A DNA stretch of 64,000 nucleotides, from NCBI RefSeq assembly GCF_040183065.1, contig NC_091128.1, positions 180,123,168 through 180,187,167 on the forward strand, read 5' to 3'. The DNA comes from Periplaneta americana (Eukaryota > Arthropoda > Insecta > Blattodea > Blattidae). Shown piece by piece: positions 28,801-36,956 of this stretch. The position numbers and the translations under genes are program-made. The notes under the pieces were generated by a model. It ran no database searches, was not told the DNA's origin, and saw only the letters and a list, made by a program, of their open reading frames with translations. Each line of letters opens with the position of its first letter. Positions within the stretch are counted from its first letter, which is position 1.

Positions 28801-31800
28801 GGATGTGGAAAGTTCATTGTCAAATACAAATTTGTGTTGAGTAACAGACGGTATTGCTTTTTAATTGAAAATTTAGAAAAAAGTATTAGTAATTTATTGT
28901 GAAGCTAATTATGGACATTAACGGACAAGGCTTGGTAAAAATTGGTTATATTTGACTTGTTTGTGTACTGAATTTATGTCTAAAACTTATTTTTCACATT
29001 TAATTGTTTAGTTTATGTATAGGGCTAACTGATTAGATATTTGTTGTTTTTGTACTTTTAGTAGTAGTAGTGATAATGGTGTATAAGCATTTAAAATTAT
29101 TAAATTCTAGAAGTGAATTCCTGATGAATTGGAACATGTTTTTCAAGAAAACATTATTTTTTGTTAGAGCCTATTTTCAATTGTTTAGAGACTATTTCCT
29201 GCACTTTTAAGCCTATTTTAGGCACCTAAAATTGCATTTTAATGACCTAAAATCCGTACCCTACTAATAAGTGTGTTAGGACCTACTATGTAAATTGTTG
29301 TATTATTATGTTGCAATGTGAAAATGAATTCGTTCAATGACACAGTGTGTACAGTAATTCAAACCCCGTTTAATCGCTGGTGTGAGCATTATAAGAGATA
29401 TCATCTATTGTTTCTAGACAGATCTCAACCAATTTTAGGCATAAACTGTAAAAAGTTAAACTCCCAAGCTGGTAAATCATACGAACTTAATTTTAAAACT
29501 TCATGGTACTGCAAGCATCACTGAGTGGTTGTGTGGGAGCCACTGCATTGAAATACTATTTTGTTAGTCATGCCTACTACTTGGGTTGAAAAACATGTAT
29601 GGAATGAAACCGGATTCAGTGATTTTCTAAAATGTTAGTCATGCTCTACAAAAACATGAAAATTCGGCAGAACATTTAAAGTGTGTGTTGCAGTTCAAAC
29701 ATTTACAGAAAAATATGAACACTATTGGGAATGTTCTGAAAGAAAATGCTAGGCTATTGTTAGTGCAGTATATTGAAAATGTTCGTTTAAACAGACATGT
29801 TATGTGGTCAGTCATCGACGCTGCTTTGTATGTAAGGAAGCAGGAATTATCATTCTGGGGCCATGACGAAAGCAGTTATTTGCTTAATGTGGAAATTTCA
29901 GATACTGCACTATGCTAGAATTTTGAACATAGCGAGAAGTAGAAGTGAATTCTCATGGAGAAAGTACAGACTGCTGCTACAGTGGAAAATGTGATGTAGA
30001 ACATGATCGTGATTACAAGATTTTGTTCTTTGAGATCACTGACAACACCATCATGCAGATCGATAAAAGATTTGGGGATTTAGAAAAAATCTTCATTTCG
30101 TCAGTCTTGCTGATACTTCCAAATTTGACACTTAATAGTAGAAACTTCCCACGTGATCCACTTTTTTCACTGTAAGCTAGCTATTTTAGCATATTAAAAA
30201 AAGTCGCAGGTTCTAAAAACTGAACTTGAGCTTTTATACCGAACAATGAATACAGGAATAAACCAGTTAAGAAAGTGCTAGACTTCTCTGTGACACAAAG
30301 ATGTATTTGGAGAAGTGTAGAAGTTATATTCCCTCATTTTAATACTACCGTCTATTAACATATCGGTCAAGAGGAGCTTCTCGTGTTTAAAACGAATACA
30401 AACAGAACAGAGAAACTCAAGAGACTGTCGCTCCAAAAGGTATGTTGGACAAGATGATGGAATCACAGCACCCCCCCCCCCCTGAGAGGTTCGCAGGAAT
30501 GGAGGATCAACATAGTGTACAAAAGATAGGTAAGCAATAAGCATATCTTAATTACATGTAATGGTAAGTGCATTGATAGCTGGCAGAAATAAATACACTT
30601 TCACGATTGAATATCATGGGAATTTATGGGAGGGAATTACTTTAGTTACAAAGAGTTCCGATTATCAATGCAACTAGCCTACATGGGCTTTGAAAACCTT
30701 GCAACAATTTTGTACTGCGCTTACTTTTTCAGGCACGAACCGCCACTGCTGCATTGGCAGAATATATTGGGGTATCTACAGTAAACCCACTCTAAGTTGG
30801 GCACCTGTGCAGTTAAGAAAATGTGTCCAACTTAAGGAGGTGTCCAAGATAAAGGGGTTAAGAAAAACTATATCAAATTATTACAGTTATCTGTAGCATT
30901 TAATAATGATCGCAATAACTGCTTCCTGTATTGCCGCCATCTCGAGATGCTAGGATTAGGGGGGAGAAAGTTCACAGTTATGCACATCTGACAAATAGCA
31001 TTGTCCACAAACGGCAATATTTTCCATTTTTTCACGCTTCAGCATGATGTTTAGACGTGTGAATCTACAGCCAATGGCTTTAGTGGAATTGCAGCAAAGC
31101 AACACACCAATCTCATCTGTTCTTTCCACGTTACAGTGTCTCCCTTTTCAACTACTGGTCGAGTTTGCAGTTGTGTAATGGCAACGATCGAGCCTTTCAT
31201 TAAGACTGGTGGCAATTTCTTTTGCCATCCACTAATGGGAATATTCCTTGCACAACGATGAAAAAATTGTAACACTGTTTAGTTCATCATGCAGCATTTT
31301 CTATCATCACTACAATGGATCTCCCACGCACTGATGACGGTGGATCTGTGTGAAACAGTAGACTTCGATATTTCATAATCTATAGCTCACTTCCTGCAAC
31401 TTTCCAAGATTTCGATTGATAACTCCACCAACTTTGCTTTCCCCCCCATCACAAAACTCCCTTTCAAATCAAATTTAGCACTTGCAGATTAATACTAGGC
31501 CTGTGTTTAAACATGAAAGCACAACGTCCTGTCTGTCACGTCTCCTGGCCTAAGATCCATTCCAATATAGTAGTTAGGCATTTTACTGCAGCTACTTCAT
31601 TCCATCCTTCTGAATGGTATTCATTAATTTTACTAAAATATTAAACATCTTCAACAGCCCATTATCTCCTGGCCTAGTTACCTCGTAAGTGGTGCCTTGT
31701 CGGTATCACCTGTGGGTCCAGACCTTGACTAAACAACAACAACAACAAGTAGAAATCGCATTTCTGCACTTGTATACGTCCTCTCTTTGTTAGAGTCTAG

Positions 31801-33414
31801 CATTCTGATAAATTAAGTACCTACAGCCACTGTTGTGTTACCAAATTAAAATTATATGAATACTTGCTTCTGATATAATGTTCTTACGTAAATTACGTAC
31901 TTTTTTATTTAATATTATATTTTCCTGTTGTTAAGTGTATGAATCTGTTACAATCGCCTTAGCATTAGCAAATCATCAAGACTTTCCTATCAAGATAGCC
32001 TATCTGTCTTTAATAATGATCCTAGCTTCGTCATTGCATTTCCTTACTTGCTATGATTAACTAGCATGAGTGAGACGAACGTGATAATGAGTCCAGGGTT
32101 CAGTGCCGAAAGTTATCAGCATTTGCTCTTGGTGGGTTGAGGGAAAACCCTGGACAAACCTCAAACAGGTAACTTGTCCCAAGCAGGATTTAAACCCTGG
32201 TCACTTGTTTCATAGTACACAAAGAAGAGGCACCTCTGCAGAGTCCCGCAGTGACAGGCTAACACACTACCCACTAGTGTAGAGCGTTCCGAGGTAAGTA
32301 CCGGCTTATGTTTGTTCTTTGGTCGCGGCAGCACGATGCTTGAGCAGGGCAAACAGGTGCTTCACCAAATTAAAACTTACATGCACAATTACTAACCATA
32401 ATATGCTGTATTTAACGTTAATTATTATATGTTATATTAATTACGGAATTTTGTATTCAACCTCATGACAGAAGTGTTGACCATCTTGTGCTATACACAG
32501 TTCACATTCAGGAGCTCCACTGCACTCATTTGTCTAACTGCGCTACGAATGTTATCTTTCAGTTCAATTGTGCGAGGATTGTTTGCATACATTCTGTTTT
32601 TTAGTGTTCTCCATAAATAAAAATCTTAACGGTCAGCATTTCCAGCAGCTACTGACATGAGAATGACTACAAAATTCTGTAATTAATATAACATAGCCTA
32701 GCCTATAATAATTAATTAATGTTAAATTATGGTTAGTAAGTATGCATGCAAGTTTTAATTCGGTGAAGTGTCGTGAGTTTAAGAGCCTGGTTGCCATCAG
32801 TTGCTCAAGCACCATGTTGCCCAGTGGCCGAAGAATAAACCGGTACTTATTGCAGGAACACCCTGTAGTTAGGTGCAGTACACTACAGGCTATACAGCAA
32901 ACATGACTAATATCACAAGACAGCCAAAGAGAGAGATATCCATCATTGCTGATGTCACCATGACAACAAGATGTGTTTCACAGTGGCGACAAATACTAAC
33001 TTGTTGTACTGTATTTCTTTGTGCTTGTCAATGGTTTGGACGCACCTGCAAGATGCGCCTCTCGGACATCGACCCTGGACAGAATACAAATAACACGTCG
33101 AACCAAGGTCAGGGGGCTTGGCACTCAAGTACGCCGGCAGATCGTGCAACAAGCTGCACTTCGCATTGGCACACTCTGGAAACTCCTCATCTTCGGCCAC
33201 ATTCACCAACGTTGGACACAGGCTTGTCTCCCGGTCATGTTTAAACGGCAATGGGCGAGACTTGTTCTGCCCCCTCAATTTCTTCTTCTCTCCTTTACTC
33301 AGTTTCCGTTTCTTGTAGGGTTGTGAAGCGTCATTATCTTCTCCGAGCTTTTCTCTATCACTGTCAGTAACACATTCTAAAGACAATGTTCTTTCGTGGT
33401 CAGAAATGACATAC
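7762..33414 (-). CDS. DUS3L: tRNA-dihydrouridine(47) synthase, DUS3L/Dus3 (8 exons, 5' end missing)
   Basis: Flavoenzyme that reduces uridine 47 in the variable loop of cytoplasmic tRNAs. The visible exons are 33414-33046, 27524-27194, 24738-24544, 19186-19070, 17117-16941, 12684-12370, 10876-10695 and 7834-7762. Each is bounded by AG/GT and the phases agree, giving about 585 residues against about 650 in the human protein. Domain order: basic linker, two CCCH zinc fingers, a charged linker, then the Dus TIM barrel with [14 protein letters not shown], the active-site segment VDVNLGCP and [11 protein letters not shown], and the C-terminal PERPPYY-like and FLPKHKAN segments. There is no frameshift or stop. 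The first exon or exons (start codon) were not found upstream of 33414, where a splice acceptor stands. Introns of up to about 5.5 kb are full of transposons. Confidence 0.95.
8600..9900 (+). pseudogene. hAT transposase relic (KIAA1586-like) in DUS3L intron
   Basis: Heavily mutated plus-strand coding remnant. Near 9100 it reads [17 protein letters not shown], a motif typical of KIAA1586/hAT-like transposases. Near 9710 it reads [13 protein letters not shown], the start of the hAT C-terminal dimerisation region. Many stops and frameshifts intervene. It sits in the last DUS3L intron on the opposite strand. Confidence 0.5.
10695..10876 (-). CDS. DUS3L: DUS3L exon: helical C-terminal domain
   Basis: Acceptor tttcaag and donor gtaaga. 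182 nt, starting [19 protein letters not shown] and passing through [11 protein letters not shown] and LETLMAS to DWIRI plus two bases of a split serine codon. It matches the C-terminal helical domain of DUS3L. Confidence 0.95.
10877..12185. other. DUS3L intron, no further feature seen
   Basis: AT-rich intron sequence between the DUS3L exons. Apart from the foldback at its right end, I see no coding remnant or structured repeat. Confidence 0.5.
12186..12348. mobile_element. Foldback MITE next to a DUS3L splice donor
   Basis: Arms of about 60 bp pair with each other: gatttggtaaatttgttat at 12186-12204 is the exact reverse complement of 12330-12348. Further in, ttaattgaaactatta (about 12230) pairs with the taatagtttcaattaa side at about 12295-12312. 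The loop is about 45 nt. The right arm lies about 20 nt from the donor of the exon ending at 12370. Confidence 0.75.
12370..12684 (-). CDS. DUS3L: DUS3L exon: end of barrel and start of tRNA-binding domain
   Basis: Acceptor ccgcag and donor gtgggt at 12369. 315 nt give 105 codons, starting [16 protein letters not shown] and ending HWGSDTK. It contains FGNGDVLS and [14 protein letters not shown], the FMN phosphate-binding loops of the family. A foldback element begins 21 nt past the donor. Confidence 0.95.
12960..13142 (-). repeat. tRNA-derived SINE
   Basis: On the minus strand it starts tggtgatctagcgggtaatg, an A-box-like tRNA head. It continues with ggcttcgagtcctgg as B-box (consensus GGTTCGANTCC) and an AG-rich body ending near caggtgcagcatag. 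Intronic in DUS3L. Confidence 0.7.
13145..15345. other. DUS3L intron, no gene recognised
   Basis: AT-rich intron sequence. Only short chance ORFs occur, with no domain I recognise and no clear terminal inverted repeats. Confidence 0.5.
15346..16434 (-). mobile_element. LINE fragment A (decayed reverse transcriptase and 3' end)
   Basis: Minus-strand translation gives [18 protein letters not shown] and [15 protein letters not shown]. These are the RT motifs around the catalytic YADD. Downstream comes the C-terminal stretch also seen in copies B and C, and a 3' end in which gcgggcttatgtgagg is followed by the terminal UTR. Stops and frameshifts are present. The element ends abruptly at 16434, where a LINE 3' segment of opposite orientation begins. 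It lies in a DUS3L intron, in the same orientation as the gene. Confidence 0.88.
16437..16848 (+). mobile_element. LINE 3' fragment, head to head with fragment A
   Basis: Plus-strand peptide pieces include [36 protein letters not shown] and [14 protein letters not shown]. This is the C-terminus of an RT-LINE. The same stretch occurs on the minus strand at 24990-25390. It is followed by an ATA-rich tract (16850-16905), consistent with a decayed tail. Confidence 0.8.
16941..17117 (-). CDS. DUS3L: DUS3L exon: mid-barrel
   Basis: Acceptor ttgcag and donor gtgagc. 177 nt give 59 codons in phase 0, starting [20 protein letters not shown] and ending GASLVT. It includes [10 protein letters not shown], the conserved strand with the Lys/Arg that contacts FMN phosphate in Dus structures. 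Confidence 0.95.
17240..17450. repeat. Degenerate minisatellite-like tract
   Basis: Words such as cttgtc, catgatt/catggtcc and ttcttgtc recur every 15-25 bp. The units are too diverged to give a firm period. Intronic. Confidence 0.45.
17850..18560 (+). pseudogene. Decayed transposon-like coding relic, family unknown
   Basis: A broken plus-strand frame starts [18 protein letters not shown] near 17857. Later pieces read [26 protein letters not shown] text, [20 protein letters not shown] and WLTTAC. I recall the same string of motifs in multicopy predicted proteins of insects but cannot name the family. Several stops are present. It lies in a DUS3L intron on the opposite strand. Confidence 0.45.
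18669..18760 (+). mobile_element. pogo/Tigger-like terminal repeat, one end only
   Basis: Sequence cagtaaaacccctttttaac preceded by TA matches the form of Tigger/pogo TIRs (CAGTAAAACC). It is followed by a GC-poor subterminal region with ccttaaaaggagctttt. The matching right end was not found before the DUS3L exon at 19070. Confidence 0.4.
19070..19186 (-). CDS. DUS3L: DUS3L exon: active-site motif
   Basis: Acceptor ttgcag and donor gtttgt. 117 nt give 39 codons in phase 0. The exon carries [19 protein letters not shown]. The cysteine of NLGCP is the general acid of the Dus family. Confidence 0.95.
19187..20089. other. DUS3L intron, no gene recognised
   Basis: AT-rich intron sequence with a G-rich run at about 20008. 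No supported coding segment. Confidence 0.45.
20090..20273 (-). mobile_element. LINE fragment B, 3' part
   Basis: Matches the 3' end of LINE copy A at 15350-15530, including gcccgccattggt and the cttcccaaag region. It is interrupted at 20273 by a 1141-bp insertion and resumes at 21415. Confidence 0.85.
20274..21414. mobile_element. 1141-bp TIR element with TA target duplication, nested in LINE B
   Basis: The left end tgggatattccatctcaaat and the right end (reverse complement tgggctattccatatgaaat, extending through cga) form imperfect TIRs of about 23 bp. The flanks are ctcta-TA on the left and TA-tgcatttc on the right. The uninterrupted LINE copy A reads ctatatgcatttc at this place, so TA was duplicated. 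TA duplication is the Tc1/mariner hallmark. The interior has no coding relic I recognise, so the element is probably non-autonomous. Confidence 0.85.
21415..22165 (-). mobile_element. LINE fragment B, RT part
   Basis: Continuation of LINE B. Minus-strand pieces are [20 protein letters not shown] (RT fingers), [16 protein letters not shown] (after the YADD region), [19 protein letters not shown] and [20 protein letters not shown] (C-terminal). The central RT motifs are deleted. It is dead. Confidence 0.88.
22429..23735. repeat. 113/121/117-bp minisatellite, 11 copies
   Basis: gactgctaaggtca recurs at 22441, 22554, 22675, 22796, 22917, 23038, 23159, 23276, 23393, 23510 and 23627. The spacing is 113 once, then 121 five times, then 117 four times. 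The 117 form lacks one aatt of taattaatg. The first and last units share the variant cacttaatgttcgggggtaa, not found in the interior. Intronic in DUS3L. Confidence 0.95.
23740..24543. other. DUS3L intron, no gene recognised
   Basis: AT-rich sequence between the minisatellite and the barrel exon. No domain or structured repeat seen. Confidence 0.45.
24544..24738 (-). CDS. DUS3L: DUS3L exon: start of Dus barrel
   Basis: Acceptor gacag and donor gtaaga. 195 nt give 65 codons in phase 0, starting [20 protein letters not shown] and ending SEDLFGVQ. It holds the FMN-binding start of the TIM barrel and the [11 protein letters not shown] motif that is near-invariant in DUS3 proteins. Confidence 0.95.
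24990..25390 (-). mobile_element. LINE 3' fragment
   Basis: The minus strand encodes pieces of the same LINE C-terminus as 16437-16848 ([28 protein letters not shown]), ending in the CPWAEHL region. Stops and frameshifts are present. Located in a DUS3L intron. Confidence 0.8.
25759..26359. mobile_element. 601-bp Tc1/mariner-like MITE with internal tandem repeats
   Basis: TIRs of about 29 bp start cagacgtggacaaattatta on the left and end with its reverse complement on the right, with flanking TA on both sides (25757-25758 and 26360-26361). The interior holds about five copies of a roughly 109-bp unit with words gctaataatttg, gtctaaattgaagagt and tttgtaaaaatat. There is no transposase ORF. Intronic in DUS3L. 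Confidence 0.9.
26525..26670. mobile_element. 146-bp inverted-repeat MITE
   Basis: tgcagtgcttaaagaaatt at 26525 and its reverse complement ending at 26670 form the ends of a hairpin-capable element with an AT-rich centre. No clear target duplication beyond TA/TG. Intronic. Confidence 0.65.
27194..27524 (-). CDS. DUS3L: DUS3L exon: end of zinc finger 2 and linker
   Basis: Acceptor ttttgcag and donor gtaagg. The first base completes the Arg codon split from the zinc-finger exon. FGSQH then supplies the last His of finger 2. A charged linker follows, ending [15 protein letters not shown], which corresponds to the segment before the barrel in vertebrate DUS3L. 331 nt, ending in phase 0. Confidence 0.93.
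27525..28392. other. DUS3L intron, no gene recognised
   Basis: AT-rich sequence from the linker exon to the left end of the hAT element. No supported feature. Confidence 0.4.
28393..29264 (+). mobile_element. 872-bp decayed hAT element with 8-bp target duplication
   Basis: taataagt flanks both ends exactly (28385-28392 and 29265-29272), the 8-bp duplication expected of hAT. Ends share cggattttagg as an imperfect TIR, followed by subterminal ccta(t)ttttga-type words that recur. Around 28790 the plus strand reads [13 protein letters not shown], which resembles the hAT dimerisation start SVDVERSFS, then a degraded YKFVLSNRR. It sits in a DUS3L intron. Confidence 0.8.
29565..30175 (+). pseudogene. 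DUF4371/ZMYM1-like hAT transposase relic
   Basis: Plus-strand pieces read [12 protein letters not shown] and [10 protein letters not shown], the TTF-type zinc-finger neighbourhood. Then come [20 protein letters not shown] and [17 protein letters not shown], which match the DUF4371 pattern ENV-NR-L--LIDA--FL-KQEL-FRGHDES. Later [15 protein letters not shown] follows the same family order. Several stops separate the parts. It begins about 300 bp after the hAT element but is a different hAT subfamily, so it is probably a separate insertion. Confidence 0.6.
30779..31460 (-). mobile_element. pogo/Tigger-like relic (HTH plus one terminal repeat)
   Basis: The 30779 end starts cagtaaacccactctaagtt after TA, a pogo/Tigger-type TIR. 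On the minus strand, 31450-31390 encodes [15 protein letters not shown], a stop and YEISKSTVS, like the psq-type helix-turn-helix of these transposases. About 31250 encodes [14 protein letters not shown], like the CENP-B-type DNA-binding segment. The DDE domain is missing. Internally deleted and dead. Confidence 0.45.
31655..31750 (+). repeat. Dispersed repeat tail (cattatctcctggc...ttgactaaacaac)
   Basis: Shared words cccattatctcc, tagttacctcg and gtccagacc-ttgactaaacaa recur in the same orientation at 33815-33925 and, more decayed, at 62318-62400. It ends in a (caa)n tract, like the 3' end of a SINE or LINE. Body family unknown. Confidence 0.6.
32055..32290 (-). repeat. tRNA-derived SINE
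   Basis: On the minus strand: a tRNA-like head (gtgggtagtgtgttagcc), ccagggtttaaatcctgctt as degenerate B box, then ggacaagttacctgtttgag and gggttttccctcaacccacc. I recall this body from a common insect SINE. It lies in the DUS3L intron below the zinc-finger exon. Confidence 0.7.
33046..33414 (-). CDS. DUS3L: DUS3L exon: CCCH zinc-finger region
   Basis: Acceptor tttctag at 33415-33421 and donor gtgcgt from 33045. The 369 nt begin with the last base of one codon and end with two bases of the next. The exon encodes a [24 protein letters not shown] basic stretch, then zinc finger 1 (Cys-x13-Cys-x4-Cys-x3-His) and the first part of zinc finger 2 (Cys-x8-Cys-x5-Cys). The acceptor implies at least one more upstream exon, which I could not locate. 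Confidence 0.93.
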
Positions 33415-33561
33415 CTAGAAACATCAAACAAAGTTTAGGCTATGTTTTCATTTGAGCTCATAATATTGAGTTTTTTTTACAAAACTTAATTTAAAATACA
33501 TGATTTACTGTAAATACAATACTAATCCTAAACACAATGCAAATAGCCTATATTTAAGACT

Positions 33562-33778
33562 CTAAGGAGGCGTAAGCCATTACGATGCAAGCCGAAAAGT
33601 CATAAGTTTAATTCCCGATGGGGTCATGAATCTTCTCCATTGATTCAGGCTCACTATGTCCAACCTCTACTAGAAATGAGTACCAGGCATTTCCTTGGGA
33701 GGAAAGGCAACAAGCATATTACAGAGCTGACATCTCTACTGCCACTAGTGCCCATTGTCTAGACTAGGGTTCCCGTAT
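33562..33778 (+). repeat. tRNA-derived SINE
   Basis: Head gtaagccattacgatgcaag and gtttaattcccgatggggtc (B-box region), body with agaaatgagtaccaggcatt and end gcccattgtctagactaggg. The order fits a common insect SINE as I recall it. It lies just 5' of the first visible DUS3L exon. Confidence 0.65.
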
Positions 33779-33814
33779 GTTCCGTAAAATGCAGGAATAT
33801 TCCTTTTTTCGCCA

Positions 33815-33930
33815 CCCAACCCCATTATCTCCTAGTGTAGTTGCCTCGAGTAATGCCTTGTTGGTGTCACTTGGGTCCAGACCTGTGTTCTGACAGTTGA
33901 CTAAACAACAAAGGCAATAGTGATTTTTCA
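33815..33930 (+). repeat. Dispersed repeat tail, second copy
   Basis: ccccattatctcctagtgta, gtcacttgggtccagacctg and gttgactaaacaacaaaggc match the copy at 31655-31750, with less decay near the 3' end. Confidence 0.6.
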
Positions 33931-33953
33931 TTTGTTAATTCCCATGTTTAAAC

Positions 33954-34140
33954 GAGCGCAGAGCGACTTCCGCCGGTTTTGGAATAGACACCGACGCACT
34001 TAGGTTAGGTTAGTTTAGGCTTTTATTATCCTGTCAAGATGAAGGTGAAAGCGATTGAGTGTGATTTTTTGTTTTCTATGTTGGCAGTTCAAGTGCGTCG
34101 GTGTCTATTCCAAAATCGGCGGAAGTCGCTCAACGCTCGT
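33954..34140. mobile_element. 187-bp foldback element, 48-bp arms
   Basis: The left arm (cgagcgcagagcgacttccg onward, 33951-34003) and the right arm (34093-34140, ending cgctcaacgctcg) are near-perfect reverse complements through ggaatagacaccgacgcact. The 90-bp centre is AT-rich. There is no coding capacity. A ccatgttt(t)aa word lies outside both ends and could be a target duplication, but its spacing is not symmetric. Confidence 0.85.
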
Positions 34141-34597
34141 TTCACACCATGTTTTAACCTCACTTCATTTAATACATTTTTCAGTAACTTTTAACTTCAA
34201 TTTCTTTACAAAAAAAAGTCGATAGTTTTTGCATGCTTACACACAATTTGCTTCACAGCAACTTATTTAAGGAGATACTTTTGTAAATTTTTGTATGTAG
34301 ATCCATTTTGTAAAATACTCATGGTTAGGCCTAGTTAGTAGACAAGCACAATACAAAACCTTTACATTGTTTTTATCACAGCAACCCCGCTTTTCTTCTC
34401 AGAATCCATCTCTTTCGTACCAGTAGTATCACATTCATTCATTGTACTATTTAAAAAATGCTTTTTGTAACTGTAATATCCTCTCAGATACAAAATATAC
34501 TTTCAATTTAAACATGCACAAATTAATAAATTTTCAGTATTGCCAGATTACTGAATATTTTCCCAAGTGAAGTCGTACCAACTCTGACAGATAGTAG

Positions 34598-34860
34598 TAC
34601 CACCTCAATACGTAGGGAATATGCATCCATAGATAATTGCTAACCACTAGGATCGCTACCATCACATACAATGCGACATAGTACCGGCACAGTCTATTGT
34701 TCCTAGCACCCTCATCACCTCAAGCTTCGTGACTATATATATTAGACAAGCGAGTATATACAGTCACGAAGCTCAATACGTAGGGAATATGCATCCATAG
34801 GTAGTTGCTAACCACTAGGATCGCTACTATCGCCTCATCACCAGTGTCCGTGGATATCCT
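34598..34860. mobile_element. Two partial copies of the CACAGTCTAC TIR family
   Basis: The block with caatacgtagggaatatgca, ctaaccactaggatcgcta and caagcttcgtgac occurs twice, joined through a right-end-like and a left-end-like TIR (gtgactatatatattaga, then gtatatacagtcacgaagct). The same words make up the full element at 54447-55418 and the insertion at 53072-53286. Confidence 0.75.
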
Positions 34861-35164
34861 AGATCATACTCGTATATACCCCAGATAGGTCGGCCTTATA
34901 GGTTTTGACGTTAACAACTTTTGTCAAGTTTACTACGCTGCCATCCAGTTATTACATAAGGAGTCACTTCATAATTCTCATATGAATTGCATTAGCGACT
35001 GTACTGCCATCTCGTGTTCATTTACGGCGGACGGGTGGCGATCCTGGCGGTTGTTCTATTCAAAGAGCAAAGGAATTTAACATTCAATGATCTATCTGTT
35101 ACATATGTCATCTGGGGTGGATATCCACAGACTGTACCACTGCCATCGTGAAATATATTACTTT

Positions 35165-35830
35165 ATAGCGTGTCGGCGCTCAATTTTATTTAGTGTAATG
35201 TGTGTATAAGACCCGTTCACACTTCTTATTGCATAATATGTTGCAGAAATAATTACAAAGCTGTGTTATTTTAATGTGAACGGAGTTTTACATGGTAACA
35301 TAACCTGGTTGCATCAACATTTTAAGTTTGGAATGGAAGCTATTTTGAGATTTAATAAAGAAGAATTATTTATATTGTGATTTTAATTTAGCACGTCTAC
35401 CTTCCTTACTTGTAGGTACAAAATGTACCACAGTCCATCCTATGAAATTAGTGTATGTACAGTTGTGTGTTAATCTGGTAGGTTAGATAAATACAATTCA
35501 TTACAACCCAGTATAGTAAGGAACAAATAAATAATAGAATTAAATTTTTATTCAATGTAATATGTGCATAAGTTCCATTTATGTGTTGCATAATGAGGCA
35601 GAAATAATAAATAACACTGTGTTATTTTTATGTGAAGAGAATTTACCATGTTACCATAACCTATCTGCGTCAACATTTTAGGCTTAAGTTGAGAACGAAA
35701 ACGGTTTTGAGATTTAATAAAGAAGAATATATTTTTAGGATAAACTTCAGAACACGGTTACCGTCCTTACTTATAGGTAGAAAATTCACCACAGTCCCTC
35801 CTATGAAATGTACATACGTTATATTACTTA
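35165..35830 (+). repeat. Tandem duplication, two units of about 360 bp
   Basis: Unit 1 (about 35188-35450) and unit 2 (about 35548-35812) share cagaaataat, gagatttaataaagaagaat, ttccttac-ta-aggta and cacagtcc-tcctatgaaat in the same order with about 20% divergence. An old duplication with no protein that I recognise. Confidence 0.75.
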
Positions 35831-35834
35831 GTAG

Positions 35835-36400
35835 CGCTGAGGTATAGTTCCGGTAATTTCTGAACTGAAAACAGTTGAATTTATTTTTTGTGGAGATGCA
35901 TTTGACCCTATAAGCAAGGCATATTAAAATCCTGAACGAACCGAACTAATTTGTATATGCAAGATGTATGAATACGAAGGGAACTACCTCAGCGCTAGTT
36001 TAGCCCTAGTAACATATTAGACTAATCAGACTTCAGACTGGAGTACCGTCTGAAACGAATAAATACAATTGAAGTGTAGACAAATTGCATTTATAAGTTA
36101 TACGTAGCGTTATGCTTAATTATAATGCATAATTGCGAATATGGAAATAAGGCAAGTACTGATAGAATAAACATAACCTATAACTTCAACACATTAAAAT
36201 ATGCGTGCGATGCAACTGAAAATTGTTGAAACGTGCATAAATGAATGTGCAAGAATTTCGTAATGAAGCATGAGTGCTTTATTTCAACTAATTACAATTC
36301 TAGATACTGTAACAGTAATGAAAACTATAGGGTATAATTTTTCGTAATATACTATATGTACCTCGTTTTTAGTTCAAATTGTGTATATTATCAAACGTCG
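35835..36400 (+). repeat. Dispersed repeat R1, copy 1
   Basis: Contains aactacctcagcgctagttt, gtgtagacaaattgcattta and gtgcaagaatttcgtaatga. All recur as reverse complement in 61050-62290. Likely ends of an unidentified transposon or long repeat. Confidence 0.7.
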
Positions 36401-36631
36401 TATTATTTACTCGTATAATGTAGGTTATTCACAAATAAAAAGGGCGCAATAATTTAAATTTAATAAGACAAATACGGTAAACTAACAATAATGGATTAGA
36501 CAAGAGTAACATCGGTAACGCTGCACTTAGGCCTAATCACAACTTACTTTACATGCCAGTCAATGTTTCACTTTCACGTATATATTATTACACATATTTA
36601 GCCTACTGTTTATAAGACCAAAATTTTACTT

Positions 36632-36920
36632 AACCACATAAGGGCGCAATATTTAATCGAAATAAGGCAGATATTACACATACCAACTTTGCCTGCAACA
36701 ACGTAATTTTCACACCAAAAATAATATTATACCTTAAATTGCAAGTAAATTGTGTCTCAAGTGTCTCACAATCACTGTTTAAAATTTTACTGACGCAATT
36801 ACACTGCATTTCAGAGAAATATATGTTATTCTTCATGCACTGCAACTAATTCATATGGTTGAAAGACCGCCTTTCGCGATCAGCTGTTAAGCGAGTCACG
36901 TGGTCTGCCTTACGGCCTGT
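36632..36920 (+). repeat. Dispersed repeat R2, copy 1 (empty site)
   Basis: agggcgcaatatttaatcga through cgatcagctgttaagcg and gtcttccttacggcctgta-type sequence. Copy 2 at 52971-53476 has the same order with a 215-bp insertion in the middle. At 36921 the sequence switches to MITE interior and then to the CGACGAG satellite. Confidence 0.85.
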
Positions 36921-36956
36921 AGTACCGGCACAGTTTACTATTCCTAGTACCTTCAA

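Noticed and set aside
33021..33326. Plus-strand ORFs opposite the zinc-finger exon
   Set aside because: Shadows of the DUS3L exon, which has family similarity and splice sites on the minus strand.
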